Shown piece after piece: positions 24,761 through 35,815 of a DNA stretch of 64,000 nucleotides. The translations under genes were made by a program, and so were the position numbers. Under the pieces are notes generated by a model, which saw only the letters and a program-made list of their open reading frames with translations, did not search any database and was not told the origin of the DNA. Numbering within the stretch: the stretch's first letter is position 1; each line of letters starts with the position of its first letter. Source of the stretch: Penelope pileata (taxonomy: Eukaryota; Chordata; Aves; Galliformes; Cracidae); NCBI GenBank assembly GCA_013396635.1, contig WBMW01004824.1:264044-328043 (forward strand), in the 5' to 3' direction.

Positions 24761-27428
24761 TGTGTTGGGGGTTTTCTTCTGGAAGATGCACTCCTTTGCA
24801 GGGTGCTTGGGATACCTCCTGGGTGTGTCGTGTTCCCCTGCACAAATCTGCCTGAGCTGTTAGGCCTCAGCTTATGGACACTAGGCCTCCTTGCAGCTTT
24901 CCTAGCGTGCAGAGGTGCACTGGGGCAGGGACCCACTGCCGGACCTTGCTTTGCTGTCCCTGAAACAGATGCTGCAGGGATGAAGAGGAGACAGCTGCAG
25001 TCTGTGCGCTGGTCAGCAGCCACGTGGCCTGCCCAAAATTAAGGGCCTTATCTCTGCTGTGTCCACACCTCAGGAAACAATAGGAAATTACCAAAGAAAT
25101 ATCTATGGCAGAGGAACACAGCAGGGCTCCCAGCTGCCATAAAACACTCCAACAAGCAAAAAGCAAATGTGTTCTTATCAGAAACACACACGAGATGGGG
25201 AGGTGCTACCACTGTCCCACACTGGGAAGCATTGCAGACAGCACTGCCTGCTGCCACCCAGCAGCTCAGCTGGTGCCATGGAGAAGCCACGCTGCAGAAC
25301 AGAGGACTCAACAGCTGCCATCTGCTGCTCCGTCCCATCCCACATCATTGCAAATGACGCTGTCTGTCCACCAGAGCAGTGACAGTTCCATGCCATCACC
25401 GTTCACACGCCCTTGGTGCTTGGATTTGCCATTTCTCCCTCTGTCTGGCAGGGAGTTAAAATGAGGGATGGGATGTGGGGGGCAGCTCCCTGCCAGGGTG
25501 AGCTGGGACCAGAAGATGCTGCAGGGCCTGAGCTCGGGCCATGCTCATTTTCTGCAGAATTAATCCTGGGGAATGTGTATGTGAGCCCAGGAGGAGGCGA
25601 GGAGATAAGGGCTCTGGATATACACTGCTGTGGAAGGGGCTCAGGCTTTCCACGCAACCAGCCAGCGGCAGATTAAGCGTTGTGGTGTAAATAAATATTT
25701 ACCCTCTGGCTCCTGCTCTCTGCAAATAGCCCTGTCACAATCGCCAGTTGGTGCTTTGAGGTCACTGCAGAGATTCAAGCAAGCTCGGGGCATCCCGGCC
25801 CAGAGCTCGCTGCCCTGCAGGCTGCCCACAGCCCCAGCAAAGGGGAAACTTGAACAAAGGATAAATGGCCCCAATTAAAGAGCAAACTGCTCCTGCAATG
25901 CACTCTGTGTCCTGCCCTGAAACCAGATCAAGCTCCTAATTAAATTAGCAGAAAAAAATAATAAGGCCACAATATTATTGAAGTATTTGCCTTTGGCCAT
26001 TCAGATAGAATTGACCCTAAAGCAGAACCCGAGATCTGGTGGCAATCTAGATCTGGCATTTGAGACAATGCCTCTGAAATCGGGTCCACCTCTGAACAGC
26101 CCCGCGTGTCGTGGAAATGAAGGTTTCTCTAGTTCATTTCCAGAGCATGAAATGAGAGTGGGCAGGAGCTGGGAAGTCACACTTGTTTTTGTCATCTTAA
26201 TTTTTTAAATACAAATCCTTTGCTCCCGGGCAGCTCTCCTTTGTTGGGATGTGTTTGAAGATGCTCAGCCTCCGGCTGCCGTTCCGCACGCTGTCACTGC
26301 AGCGTCAGGGATGCGTCCTCCCGGGGGCTTGCTCGCCTCCCTTCATCTCATGCATCGTTTCAGTGCCGGTATCTGCTGTTCCACATGGGGCTGGGCTGCG
26401 CTGACACATGAGTTGAAGGGAACAGACTTTGATCTCCCAGCTAACACGTGCAGCAGTAAAACCCCACATTGACACGAGCTGTGCTGGCCCCCCGGCAGCA
26501 GCAGTGCCTCTGTGTCAGTGCTGCCGGAATCCCTCGCAGCAACATACAAAGCCAAGATCATTTTTTTCATGCTGTCAGTTGGCAGCTAGAGATCTGGATT
26601 CTGCTCCAATTTACTCCTCGTTCCCAAACCTTCCTGATTTTCCCTGGGTAATGAAGAGGGGACAGCCCTAGAGCACGGCCACCAGCCACCCCCAGGCAGT
26701 GGCTCTGACTGTTGGGCTCTGCTCTGCACTCCTGGCAGTGCCGGTGGCTCAGAGCTGGAGGGCTGGCAGAGCACTATGGCACCTGCACGGGGTGAACCAC
26801 TGAGACAGACCCTCCTCATGGTACGGCTGGGGGGGTACTGCGGCAATTCAGAGCCCGCGGGCGGCTGTCTGCTGCAAACAGAGGAACCTCTTCTGCTGAA
26901 GCTAGAAGGCCTGATTCAGCACAAAGCAAGAAATAAGATCAGATTTTGACTTACTGCAGTCACTGGAGGAGAGCAATCCATAGTGCTGTGCTCACACAGG
27001 TCAGCTTTCTAATTCAGAGCTCCCTCTTCCCTAGAACGCCCTCCCCTTTGCTGCAAGTGTGCCCCTGCCACTCAGCCCTGCCCGCCGGGGCAGCGCCTGG
27101 CATTTACCGCGTGCTGCCGGCGCTGCTCGGGGGGATCTGTGCCCACGGAGCAGGGGCTGCTTACTGTGCAGAGCTCGGAGCACAGGGCAGGAAGCTGGAA
27201 GTGGATGAAGCTGGGATGGCTGCGACGATGCCGTCTGTGAGCAACGCAGCAGCACGCCAGGAGCACAGATCGCTTCTAAACCCTTTTTCCTTGCAATCTT
27301 CTTGCAAGAATTTCTCTGTAGCTACACAATGGCAGCACAGGAGATGACCACATCTCAGCTGCATTTTCCAAAACGATAAAGCGATGCCACCACCAGGGCA
27401 CCAAGCAGCAAGGACTGCCACGGCAGCA
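24761..27428. other. Intergenic DNA, with an AT-rich block at 25.55-26.2 kb
   Basis: No exon is supported. From about 25550 to 26210 the sequence is AT-rich with TAATTAA and AATTAAA motifs, in contrast to the GC-rich flanks. Such islands are often conserved non-coding elements, but this cannot be shown from one sequence. Confidence 0.4.
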
Positions 27429-28371
27429 GGTTCGGTCTTGTTCAACATCTTCCTCAGTGATCTGGATGAAGGAATGGAGCACGCCCTCAGCAAGGCTGCT
27501 GATGGTACAGAGCTGGGAGGAGCGCTGACACCAGGCGGCTGTGCTGCCATCCAGTGAGAGCTGGGCAGGCTGAGAGCTGGGCAGAGAGGAACCTGATGGG
27601 GTGCAGCAAGGGTAGGGCCCTGCACCTGGGGAGGAATAACCCCATGCAGCAGTACAGGCTGGGGCTGAGCCGCTGGAAAGGAGCTCTGTGGAGAAGGACC
27701 TGGGGGTCCTGACTGACCAACAGTTGACCAGTGGTTGACCACAGGTTGACCAGTGTTTGACCATGAGCCAGCAGTGTGCCCTGATGGCCAAGAAGGCCAA
27801 TGGGACCCTGGGGTGCACTGCTCAGAGCAGGCTGCAGGGCAAGGAGGGTTCTCCTCCCTCTGCTCTGCCCTGGGGAGGCCCCATAGAGAGCACTGGGCCC
27901 AGCACTGGGTCCCCACTTCCAGGCAGATGGGAACTGCTGGAGAGAGTCCCACGGACGGTGCTGAGATGGTGGGGGCCTGGAGCATCTCCTGGTGGGGAAA
28001 GGCTGAGAGCCCCAGGGCTGTTCAGGTGGAGAAGGCTGAGGGGGGATCTGATCATTGCCCATACGTATCTAAAGGGCAGGGGTCAGGAGGATGGGGCCAG
28101 GCTCTGCTGGGTGGTGCCCAGTGACAGGACAAGGGGCAGCAGGCACAGGCTGGAATCCAGAAGTTCCATCTGAACACGAGAAAGAACTTCGCTGTGAGGG
28201 TGGCAGAGCCCTGGAGGAGGCTGCCCAGAGAGATCGTGGAGCCTCACTCGGTGGAGATGTTCAAGACCTGCCGGGATGCTTTCCTGTGCACCCTGCCCTA
28301 GGGAACTGCTTTAGGGGGTTGGACTGGGGGATCTCCAGAGGTCGCTTCCAACCCCTTGTGATTCTGTGAAA
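27429..28371 (+). mobile_element. CR1 LINE, about 0.94 kb, with reverse transcriptase remnant
   Basis: This is the longest CR1 copy here. It starts in the reverse transcriptase region (TTCAACATCTTCCTCAGTGA, corresponding to FNIFL.DLD) and runs through segments resembling LHLG, KDLGVL, MSQQCALMAKKANG and EDGARL. It ends with the 3' tail TTCCAACCCC and GTGATTCTGTGA. The frame is broken by indels and an internal deletion after the MSQQC region, so it is not active. An 11-bp repeat expansion sits inside it. Confidence 0.93.
27724..27767. repeat. 11-bp repeat expanded inside CR1
   Basis: Four near-identical units beginning TTGACCA occur at 27724, 27735, 27746 and 27757. CR1 elements normally have a single such unit here, just before the segment encoding MSQQC. 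The extra 33 nt therefore represent a local in-frame expansion. Confidence 0.8.
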
Positions 28372-29587
28372 CATGCCTGAGTGTTATCCCCAGCCAAAGT
28401 GCTGTGCTCAGCCCCCTCCAGGCTCCCCAGCTGCCACCTCCACTGCTGGCTGGGGATAACCATGCTCTGATAAGCACAGTGCAGGTCTGTCAGAGCCATC
28501 ACGCCGTGGGGAACCCCAGGAAGAAACACCCCAGCTGCTAAGGAAGCCCCCAGAGAAGGGCCTCAGGAGGGGTTCTGCACTTCTCCCACTGTCCCGTTGC
28601 CGTCCCCACCTGGGAGGTGCTCGGCGGTGAAGCACGTGCTCCCCTGCCCAGCTCTGCAGCTCCGGAGAGGATGCAGCACGGGGAACGTCCCCTGCGCCCA
28701 CACATCTCTGCCTGGGGACACACAAAGGGCCAGGACTGCGATGACTCCTAACGGGAACCAAACGGAGCTGCACAGCAACAGCAGTGCCAAGAGAAGAGCT
28801 GTTTGACTCCGGGAAGGATGCACGCTTCGGAACAAATAAACAAAAAAAAGAATTGTCATGTCTTCCAAATGTTTTGATTTCTCTTTCTGCATGAAGCCCT
28901 TGGCCCTTGGCCCTTTACCTTTATTTTCCCTTTGCTATGAATTCCTGTGGGTCTCCACGTTCTTTCACCTTTTCACTTCCTATTTCTGCACAGACTGAAG
29001 AAACAAAGAGGAAAAAAATAGTTTTTCTCCTAACAAACACTTAGCAAAGCATTGTTTTGATGCGTTTTGACAGATTCATAATTCTCAGCAAAAATATTTT
29101 GATCCTGAAGAAGCACTCAGGGAAGTTTTCCCTGCTAAAGAAAATGGCATGTCTGTTAGAAGAAAAACAAAAACACTGCGATGCAAATTGCTCAGCCAAT
29201 TGTATCTTGGCTCTAAACGAGAAAAGAAAGTCAATAAATGCAGATTTAGAGGTAATGCTGCTTCCCAGGTCATGTGGAAGCCTTGAATTAATAAATCAGA
29301 GTAGAAATGGCTGCTACGGAACATGTGAGGCAGCTGTTGCCCTTCCTCTTCATGCATAATCACCGCCATAAAGATGTTGCAGGCTGATTGATGCCCCCTC
29401 ACACCCCAGCAAACGCTGCTCCCGGTTTGCATTTATGGAGCCCTGGGTGAGGGGGGGCTCGGCAGAGCCCTCGGAGGGGCCCTGCCCTCCCAGCAGCATT
29501 GCAGGAGCGAGGGGCACGCGGCAAAGCAGGGGCTGTGCAGGGGACGGTCGGCTCCTCCCGCTCTGGGAATGCCCTGAGGACACAGCC
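28372..29587. other. Intergenic DNA, no gene recognised
   Basis: The left part is GC-rich and the part from 28.85 to 29.35 kb is AT-rich. No splice-supported coding exon was found. The short open frames have no recognisable domain. Confidence 0.4.
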
Positions 29588-32500
29588 ATGGGCCTGGAGG
29601 TGTCTGCATCTGTTCCAAGCCCTCAGGAAGGTAAGTGCTGCCCCTTGGCTTCTGGATTTCTCCTGGAGGCACCAAGAGGAAACCCCTCTTCCCCACATGT
29701 TCCACGCCGTTTTTCTGAGCATCGTGCCCTGCTGCAGAGCCCTGCCCGCAGGCTGCAGGTGTGCACCCACGCAGTATAGGGCACAACAGCACGAGAAAGT
29801 GAACTTGATTTAAGTGAGAGCATCGCTCAGAGCTGCAACAGCTTTTCTCAATTAACACTGCATGTAGGAAAGACCTTGACATGCCTGTTAAACCGCTATA
29901 TTAGGGCATAATAAAATCCTCTGGCTTGCTTTAAACCTGACATCCCTGATCTGACATTAATCCAAGGGCTGAGACCATGACTTGGTGGGACAGAAGGAAG
30001 CAGCTGAGTTGTGATAACGCCTGACCCACGCAGCACCCTGCTGCCGATGGCACCATCCCTGCAGCTCTTTGCTGGGGCTGAGCCCCCTCCATGCAGCACG
30101 CGGGGAGCAGCCCCCCAGCACGGGACAGGGCCCAGAGCTGTGTGCTCACACTGCTCTGACACCTGCCAGCACAGTGCTGCAGTGCCCTCAGAAGGTAGCA
30201 CTGTCACAGGGGGTGAAGGCAAAATATTCCATGTCGTATCAGTGCTGGGCTCGGTCTGTGCATGTGTTAATTAAAGAGGCTCAGCCAGAGAGTGATAATT
30301 TGTTAAGCTGCATAGCTTAATTGCTCGCAATCCTCTGCCTATCCCTGTGTTAAGCTGCTTTTAAAATGGAAGAGGGGGCTGAGTTGGGTTTGTTCCTTTG
30401 ACTTCTGAGATGCAACTTCTGCATGCAGATAAGGCAGAGCCATTCCCTCGGGGCTATCACACGTGAGCAGCTCCGTCCGCCAGCGCCGTTACTGGCACCA
30501 AACGGTGCTGAGCCCAGCACTGGCAGCTTACCTTGGCCTGTTGGTTCTCAGCCCCCATGCAGAGCCCCGGGGCCTTTGCTGCTGCTCTCAGAGCAGAGCA
30601 GCTCTGGAGGAGCTGCCAGCAGCCCGGGGGCAGCAGCTGGTGCGGGGCAGGGGGGCCGGAGCCCCGGGCCCGGAGCTGCAGCCCGGGCTGGGCACAGCGG
30701 GGTCCTGCAGGCAGTGCCCTCAGCGCCCGGAGAGCTGCACCTCGGTCCTAAGAAAGCTCCGTTTTAAAATTCCCCCTAGTGGAGGGCGAGAGGAAATTCA
30801 AGCAGCGAGGCTGTGTCCAAGCAATCCACCTCCAGGGGCTGACGGCTGGTAGCAAAGGGGCAGCTGAGAGCCGGCAGGTCTGACATCACTCCACCTCGTC
30901 TCATGCTGTCTCAGGTTATTATTTTGACAGAAATGAAAACTTTTAAAAGCATTTTCCCATTAGAAATGAAACTAGTGGATTTAACTACTTATTTTAACCA
31001 AACATCATTTCAGAACAAAAACCAAAATGTTTCACTTTGCAGTGCCAGGGCGTGCGGGTTTGGGTTTCTCAGAGCACGGCGACGGTCCCGAGCATCCCTG
31101 CCCGGCCCCCCCCTGCAGCAGCTCTGTGAGCTCTCGGTCTCGGCAGCAGCGAGCGGGGCCGGTTATTGCCGGCGTAAATCAGAGCAGCTCTGCCGGCACC
31201 GCGCAGCGCTGCAGATTTATGCCAGGAGCTGACCCGGCATCTCTATTTTCAAAACTAGGGCAGATTGAAATATGCTGTTTTTCAATAATATATTCAGGTT
31301 AACAGGGCTTTTATATTTGGGCAATTAATCTTGCACAGACTGAGAACCTCTTGGGACAACATGTGAAGGTTGCTAAGAAGAGGAAAACAAACACGGTTGT
31401 GTAACTCAGCTCTCCCATGTCTCTTCTTTCATGAAAACACATTGCAGGGATACAGCGGTGATCTAAAATCCAATAACAATATTACTTTAATGGACAGGAG
31501 CATACCAACATATAATACAGAAATGATTTTACTAAGAGGTAATTTTACAGTAATACAGACAGAGGTAATGCGGCTCAAACCAGAAATATCGAGACATAAA
31601 TCCGTGGTAACAAAGGAGAAACCGCACTGTGCTGAGGTTGCATTTGTTTATTGCATTGGTTTGCCAGAGCAGTTCCCTACAGCAGTCACACAGGTGGGCG
31701 TCCAGGCGGGTCTGGAATATCTCCAGGGAAGGAGACCCCACCCCTCCCTGGGCAGCCTGTGCCAGTGCTCCGTCACCCGCACCGTGAAGAAGTTCTTCCC
31801 ATGTTGGTGCGGAGCTTCCTGNTCATGGCCAACCTGTCATCTACCAGGACCCCCAGGTCCTTCTCTGTAGAGCTCCTCTCCAGCAGGTCATCCCCCAGCC
31901 TGTACTGGTACATGCGGTTATTCCTCCCCAGGTGCAAGACTCTCCACTTGCTTTTGTTGAACCTCATCAGGTTCCTCTCTGCCCAACTCTCAGCCTGTCC
32001 AGGTCTTGCTGAATGGCAGCACGGCCTTCTGGCGTGTCAGCCACTCCCCCCAGCTTTGTGTCATCAGCAAACTTGCTGAGGGTGGACACTATCCCCTCAT
32101 CAAGGTTGTTGATGAAGATATTGAACAAGACCGGACCCAGGAAGCAGACATCTGCCCATGGCATCCCGTCTGCCAGGAGCCATTCTGCTGCAGGTCGCGC
32201 TTGGCAGATCTGCTACGTGTTATCCCCTAGTCCCATGTACCCCCCACGTCATTTCTTACCCCTTTCCATGCCCTGAAGCCCAAGCAAGACTGACTTACAG
32301 GCTGCATTTTCCTCTTTGCGTTTGCTTTCCTCCTGTCTATCAGCCCCGGCTTCCCACATTTACCAAGATCGCTGTGATTTGCTTTCCCTTCTTTCAGCAC
32401 ACCAGGCTCCAGGATGGCCTGGCAGCCCCACTGGAGCCCCACCAGGCAGGAGAGCCATGGAGCATTGGGCTCCAGCCCAGGGCAGGAACCACTCCCACCC

Positions 32501-32874
32501 TGAAGTGCCGCAGTGCCCAGCACTGAGCGCGGCTGCTGGGACAGCTCTGCCCCATGGCTGCCCCACGGCTGCCCCACAGCTGCCCCATGGCTGCCCCATG
32601 GCGCTGGAGTTTCCACCCCCAGCCAGCAGCAGGCTGAGGGGATGTGCAGCACGCTGCTGCTTGATTGATGCATGTTGCATCTGCTATTTCAAAGTGGTGA
32701 TAATGCTGGGTAAACACACCACCTCAATAGCACTGTGTTGATTTATGCTGGCTGGAAATCCGCCTCTTTACAGTGTTTTCTTTTTCCTTTCTCCTCCCTC
32801 CACAGAGAAATTTTCTTCTGAAAGCAGTGAAACAGAAGATCTCATTGGTTCTAACAGGATAACGTTGTCATAGC
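29588..32874 (+). CDS. Hypothetical two-exon small-protein gene (about 36 aa)
   Basis: Exon A (29588-29630) begins with an ATG in strong initiation context (GCCATGGG), encodes MGLEVSASVPSPQE, and ends at a perfect donor (GAAG|GTAAGTGC) in phase 1. Exon B (from 32806) follows an excellent acceptor: a long pyrimidine tract, then CCACAG. It accepts phase 1 and encodes EKFSSESSETED, LIGSNR and ITLS before TAG at about 32872. Another donor (TTCAG|GTAATG, 32930/32931), an acceptor (33058/33059) and AATAAA at 33434-33439 with a GT-rich follow-on would complete a spliced transcript. The N-terminus MGxxxS fits the N-myristoylation consensus. No homologue is recognised. The splice signals are good but the coding evidence is thin. 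The unit might be a long non-coding RNA, and the stop in exon B lies more than 50 nt before a downstream junction. Confidence 0.25.
31685..32160 (-). mobile_element. CR1 LINE fragment, minus orientation, internally deleted
   Basis: Read on the minus strand it gives reverse transcriptase remnants LFNIFINNLDEG, KFADDTKLGGV, LHLGRNN and EKDLGVLVDD. After a deletion it gives the C-terminal segment SLEIFQTRLDAHLCD. The middle of the element, several hundred bases in full copies, is missing near 31825, next to the single ambiguous base at 31822. It is not active. Confidence 0.92.
32557..32600. repeat. 11-bp minisatellite, four copies
   Basis: Four units of the form GCTGCCCCAYG follow one another, preceded by a degenerate copy at 32544-32556. 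It is located about 200 bp before the acceptor of hypothetical exon B. Confidence 0.8.
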
Positions 32875-33455
32875 AGTGACACTGCATTCTGCTAGGAACC
32901 AGCAGTCCTGCCTCTGGCCGTGGAATTCAGGTAATGACCCAGAACTGAAGTAAATTAGTGTTTAATTCCCCATCCCTCGCAGACAGCTTACTAATGGAAA
33001 TTGATTTCTGGCTTTTTTCTTTTTCATTTAACACACTCGTGTAATGTCTTCTTTCAGATCCAAATGGTTCCCGGTGACTTTCAGCCCCAGGGCAGGGCCC
33101 TGCGTTGGGATGGCAGCGCTGTCCCTGCAGGCACCACGGCTCCGTCCCCCGCTCGCACCCACAGACACGCTCCTGCTCCCTGGGTGCAGTACATCAGCAG
33201 GGCTCGTCTCCCTGCCACGCACACAGAATCCACGCTGGGATTGCCCTCATCCCTAATGCACAGCCCATCTGCAACCACCATGGTTTGCATTTGCAGGGTG
33301 TGCTCTGCCCCAGCACAGCTCGTCCTGCAGCCCGGCCCCGCACCCATGCTCTGCAGGAGCCGCACGTCGGGGCTCAGCTGGCACGGCCTGAGCTGCAGCC
33401 AGGGCACGGGGAGGGCACACCTGAGTCACGGCAAATAAATGTGTGTGTTTGGGTA
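32806..33455 (+). other. Possible 3' exons of the small spliced transcript
   Basis: An exon at 32806-32930 (strong acceptor, good donor GTAATG) and a second from 33059 (acceptor TCTTCTTTCAG) to a poly(A) signal AATAAA at 33434-33439 with a following GTGTGTGTTT run. The signals are ordered and spaced like a real 3' end. The second exon has no convincing coding frame that continues from the first, because the TAG at 32872 comes earlier. Confidence 0.3.
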
Positions 33456-33688
33456 CACGGGCTAAACAGCCCCGTGAGCAGCGAACGGCATGCAGCCTTG
33501 CCTTCTGTTCTGATACAGGAATTTGAGAACAGGTTTGCTGAAAAGTTTGCTGAAAAGATCATCGTTTGGCATACTTGCAACTCCATTTTCAGTCAACACA
33601 AATACACTAGCTGCAGAGTTTCAGACGGAATGTATGGAGCTGCAATCAGACATTCAACTCAAAGAGAAATGTGATCTTGTCTCTTTAG

Positions 33689-33985
33689 GAGATTTCTGTC
33701 AGACCGACCTGAGCAGAACATCCCTCGCGTCACAGCCAGGCTTCTTGACATCATCACCTGCTGGCAGGACACACAGCTGGGAGCAGCTGCTCGCCAGGAG
33801 GAAGCACAGGAAAAGTTCATCAGGAGTCTCTGAGGAACGCCTTGAGAGCTCCCTGAGAAATGCAGCCACTTCCATCGGCCCAGCCTGACGCATTGCTTCC
33901 ACAAAACCGAGGTCAGGCATCCCACTAGCTTTACCGCTTTGTTGCTCTTTTTTTATGCTTCAATAAAAAATATAAACAACCGAAA
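33689..33985 (+). other. Exon-like terminal block with poly(A) signal
   Basis: The acceptor (TCTTGTCTCTTTAG, ending 33688) opens a block that stays open in two plus-strand frames. One frame, entered after a phase-2 exon, ends at TGA 33831 and contains RLLDIITCW and RQEEAQEKF. The other, entered after a phase-1 exon such as 29588-29630, gives 66 codons to TGA 33886 and contains SWEQLLARRKHRK and VSEERLESSLRN. AATAAA follows at 33962-33967. It looks like a last exon, but its partner exons and true frame are uncertain. The minus strand is also open across 33699-33920. Confidence 0.3.
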
Positions 33986-35684
33986 TAAGCTCTGTTAGTT
34001 ACATGCACTGACCGTGTTCTGTATTTTCTGCGTGGCCCAGGACAATCCCTCTCCCCCCAGGGCAGCCCAGGCCAGCCACGAGGCTGGGCACCGTGCTGTA
34101 ATCTCCCCAGCACACACACACACCCATTTCTCAGCGATTTGGGTAAAACCCAACTGCCGTTTTCTTCCTTGCACGAAGCACCAGAGACAGCAGCAGCCGG
34201 CCTCGGGCGTGCAACCCTTCTCTGCGAGGGAGAGGAAGGCAGTGGGGGACGGTGAGGCTTTACACAGCCCCAGCCCTACCCATCACAGCAGCTGTGAAGC
34301 AAACTAAGACACCGTGGCAGTGCTGCGTCGCCTGCAGCCCTTCTGCAGAACATCAGGTCAGTCTGGCAGCCCCAAAGGAGCTGGGAACGGGGACAAATCT
34401 GCTTTTCCCAATTTACTTTTCTGAAGTACTACGGAGGGACTGGTGCTCAGCTGGTGCTGCTTTACGCTTCCAAAGCAGGACTGAGCGTGGTTCTGGCTGG
34501 TGCTCTGGTCGCAGAGATGCTTTAACAGTGCTAGGAATTGGCCGGTAGAGGAATTGTTACAGACAGCGCCTGGGAAATTTGTTCCTTACGGGTGTAGAAG
34601 CTGGCAGGCGAGTGTTTCTAAAGGTGAACGCCTTGTAGCATGATGATAACAACAACAATTAGCATAGGCAGTAGCCAAGTGCTAATTGTGAACTAATGGC
34701 ACACAGAGGAGCGTGCAGGTCGCTCCCTCCCTCGTGCTCCCCGCTCCCCCAGCTCGTGCTGGGCCTGCAGCGGGTGCTGCTCTGCAGGGGGTCCTGTGCC
34801 TCCTCCTCTCTTCTTGTGCTGCTGAAAGCAATCTCTCCCCAGCGCATTTGCTCAGGTGCGTTGTGTGCTGCTGCTGACAGCACTGAACTGCTGTGCTCCG
34901 GGAGGATCCTGTTAGCCCTGATGAATGCTAATTCAGCTTTAATTCCTTAATGGACCAAAAGGGAAGGCGAGTACAGAGACAGAGGGAGGCAGGACCAGGT
35001 TCACAGCCCTCCGGGGGATGACGATGGGATGCAGCGCTGCGTGCTCTCCTCACCAGAGCTGTTTTGTGTTGGGAGCATAACGTAATTATTAAATTTATAT
35101 TCCTTTTATGCAACGTGGTTGTGGTTAGACTGCGAGCAAATTAAGAAACCACCCCTGTGCCTCAGCTCAGCTGCTCAGAGAGGCGAGAATTCCACTCCTG
35201 CCTGCTAGGACCATAGGGAGGATAAACCAAGGTTTGTTGAGCACTTGAAGTCTACTGTAAGGACATTGCCTTGTTATAGACCTCCTTCAAAATATAAATC
35301 CGTGATGAAAAATTAGATGAGGTCAGAATGGACTGGGCTTTCTGGGCACGATCAGTGTGGGTTTTCATATTCAGAGCAGCACGCAGAGCAGAGAGAACAG
35401 CTCTGCTGAGATGTGCGGGTCCGTGGACGTACATCAAGGTTCACCCGCTGTCTGACTTCAGCATTCAGAGGAGGAATGATAAAAGCAACTGGAGCCTTGT
35501 CTCCTGAGAGCACACCCACCTCGGGTGAACCCTGCTACACACAGACTGTACGAACCCAGCAAATAACAGGGGGCAGCCACTTGGCCTAGCAGATCAAGGG
35601 GAAAATGTAATAGAAATAATTACCCCTGCTTCACAGACTGGGCAGAGGGAGTCAGCAGCAAAGCTGAGCAAATTAAATGCTTAC
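33986..35684. other. Intergenic DNA upstream of TSPO2
   Basis: No exon is supported. A short (CA)n run occurs near 34111-34125. One consensus erythroid-type GATA site (TGATAA) lies near 35477 beside a CAACTGG E-box-like motif. This is suggestive because TSPO2 is erythroid in mammals and birds, but it is not proof. UNC5CL, the expected human neighbour on this side, was not found. Confidence 0.35.
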
Positions 35685-35695
35685 CCACTAGATGG
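35685..35695 (+). promoter_or_regulatory. CTCF-like core motif upstream of TSPO2
   Basis: CCACTAGATGG fits the central CTCF consensus (CCASYAGRKGG). It lies about 120 bp before the TSPO2 start codon. A CCAAT motif follows at about 35703-35707. Binding is not demonstrated. Confidence 0.35.
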
Positions 35696-35815
35696 AGCAT
35701 AGCCAATTAGAGAAAAAAGCTCCAAAGATCAAAGTAAGAAGAAATGTCCTTCCAAAGTGGTGATCTCTGCCTGTTTTTAAGCTACCATAGGCAGCGGGCT
35801 GCTTCACGAGGAAGG

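Noticed and set aside
25550..26210. AT-rich block with TAATTA motifs as a conserved homeodomain enhancer
   Set aside because: No comparative data are available here; short AT motifs are expected in such composition.
27161..28062. Long minus-strand open frames of 180-274 codons
   Set aside because: They are antisense to a CR1 reverse transcriptase remnant and have no independent support.
33699..33920. Minus-strand open frame starting MPDLGFVEAMRQAG
   Set aside because: It reads like a protein but lies opposite the plus-strand exon-like block, which has an acceptor and poly(A) signal; no splice partner was found on the minus strand.
35744..35815. Upstream in-frame ATG for TSPO2 adding 24 residues
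   Set aside because: The extension has no counterpart in TSPO or TSPO2, and the family's first helix begins just after the ATG at 35816.
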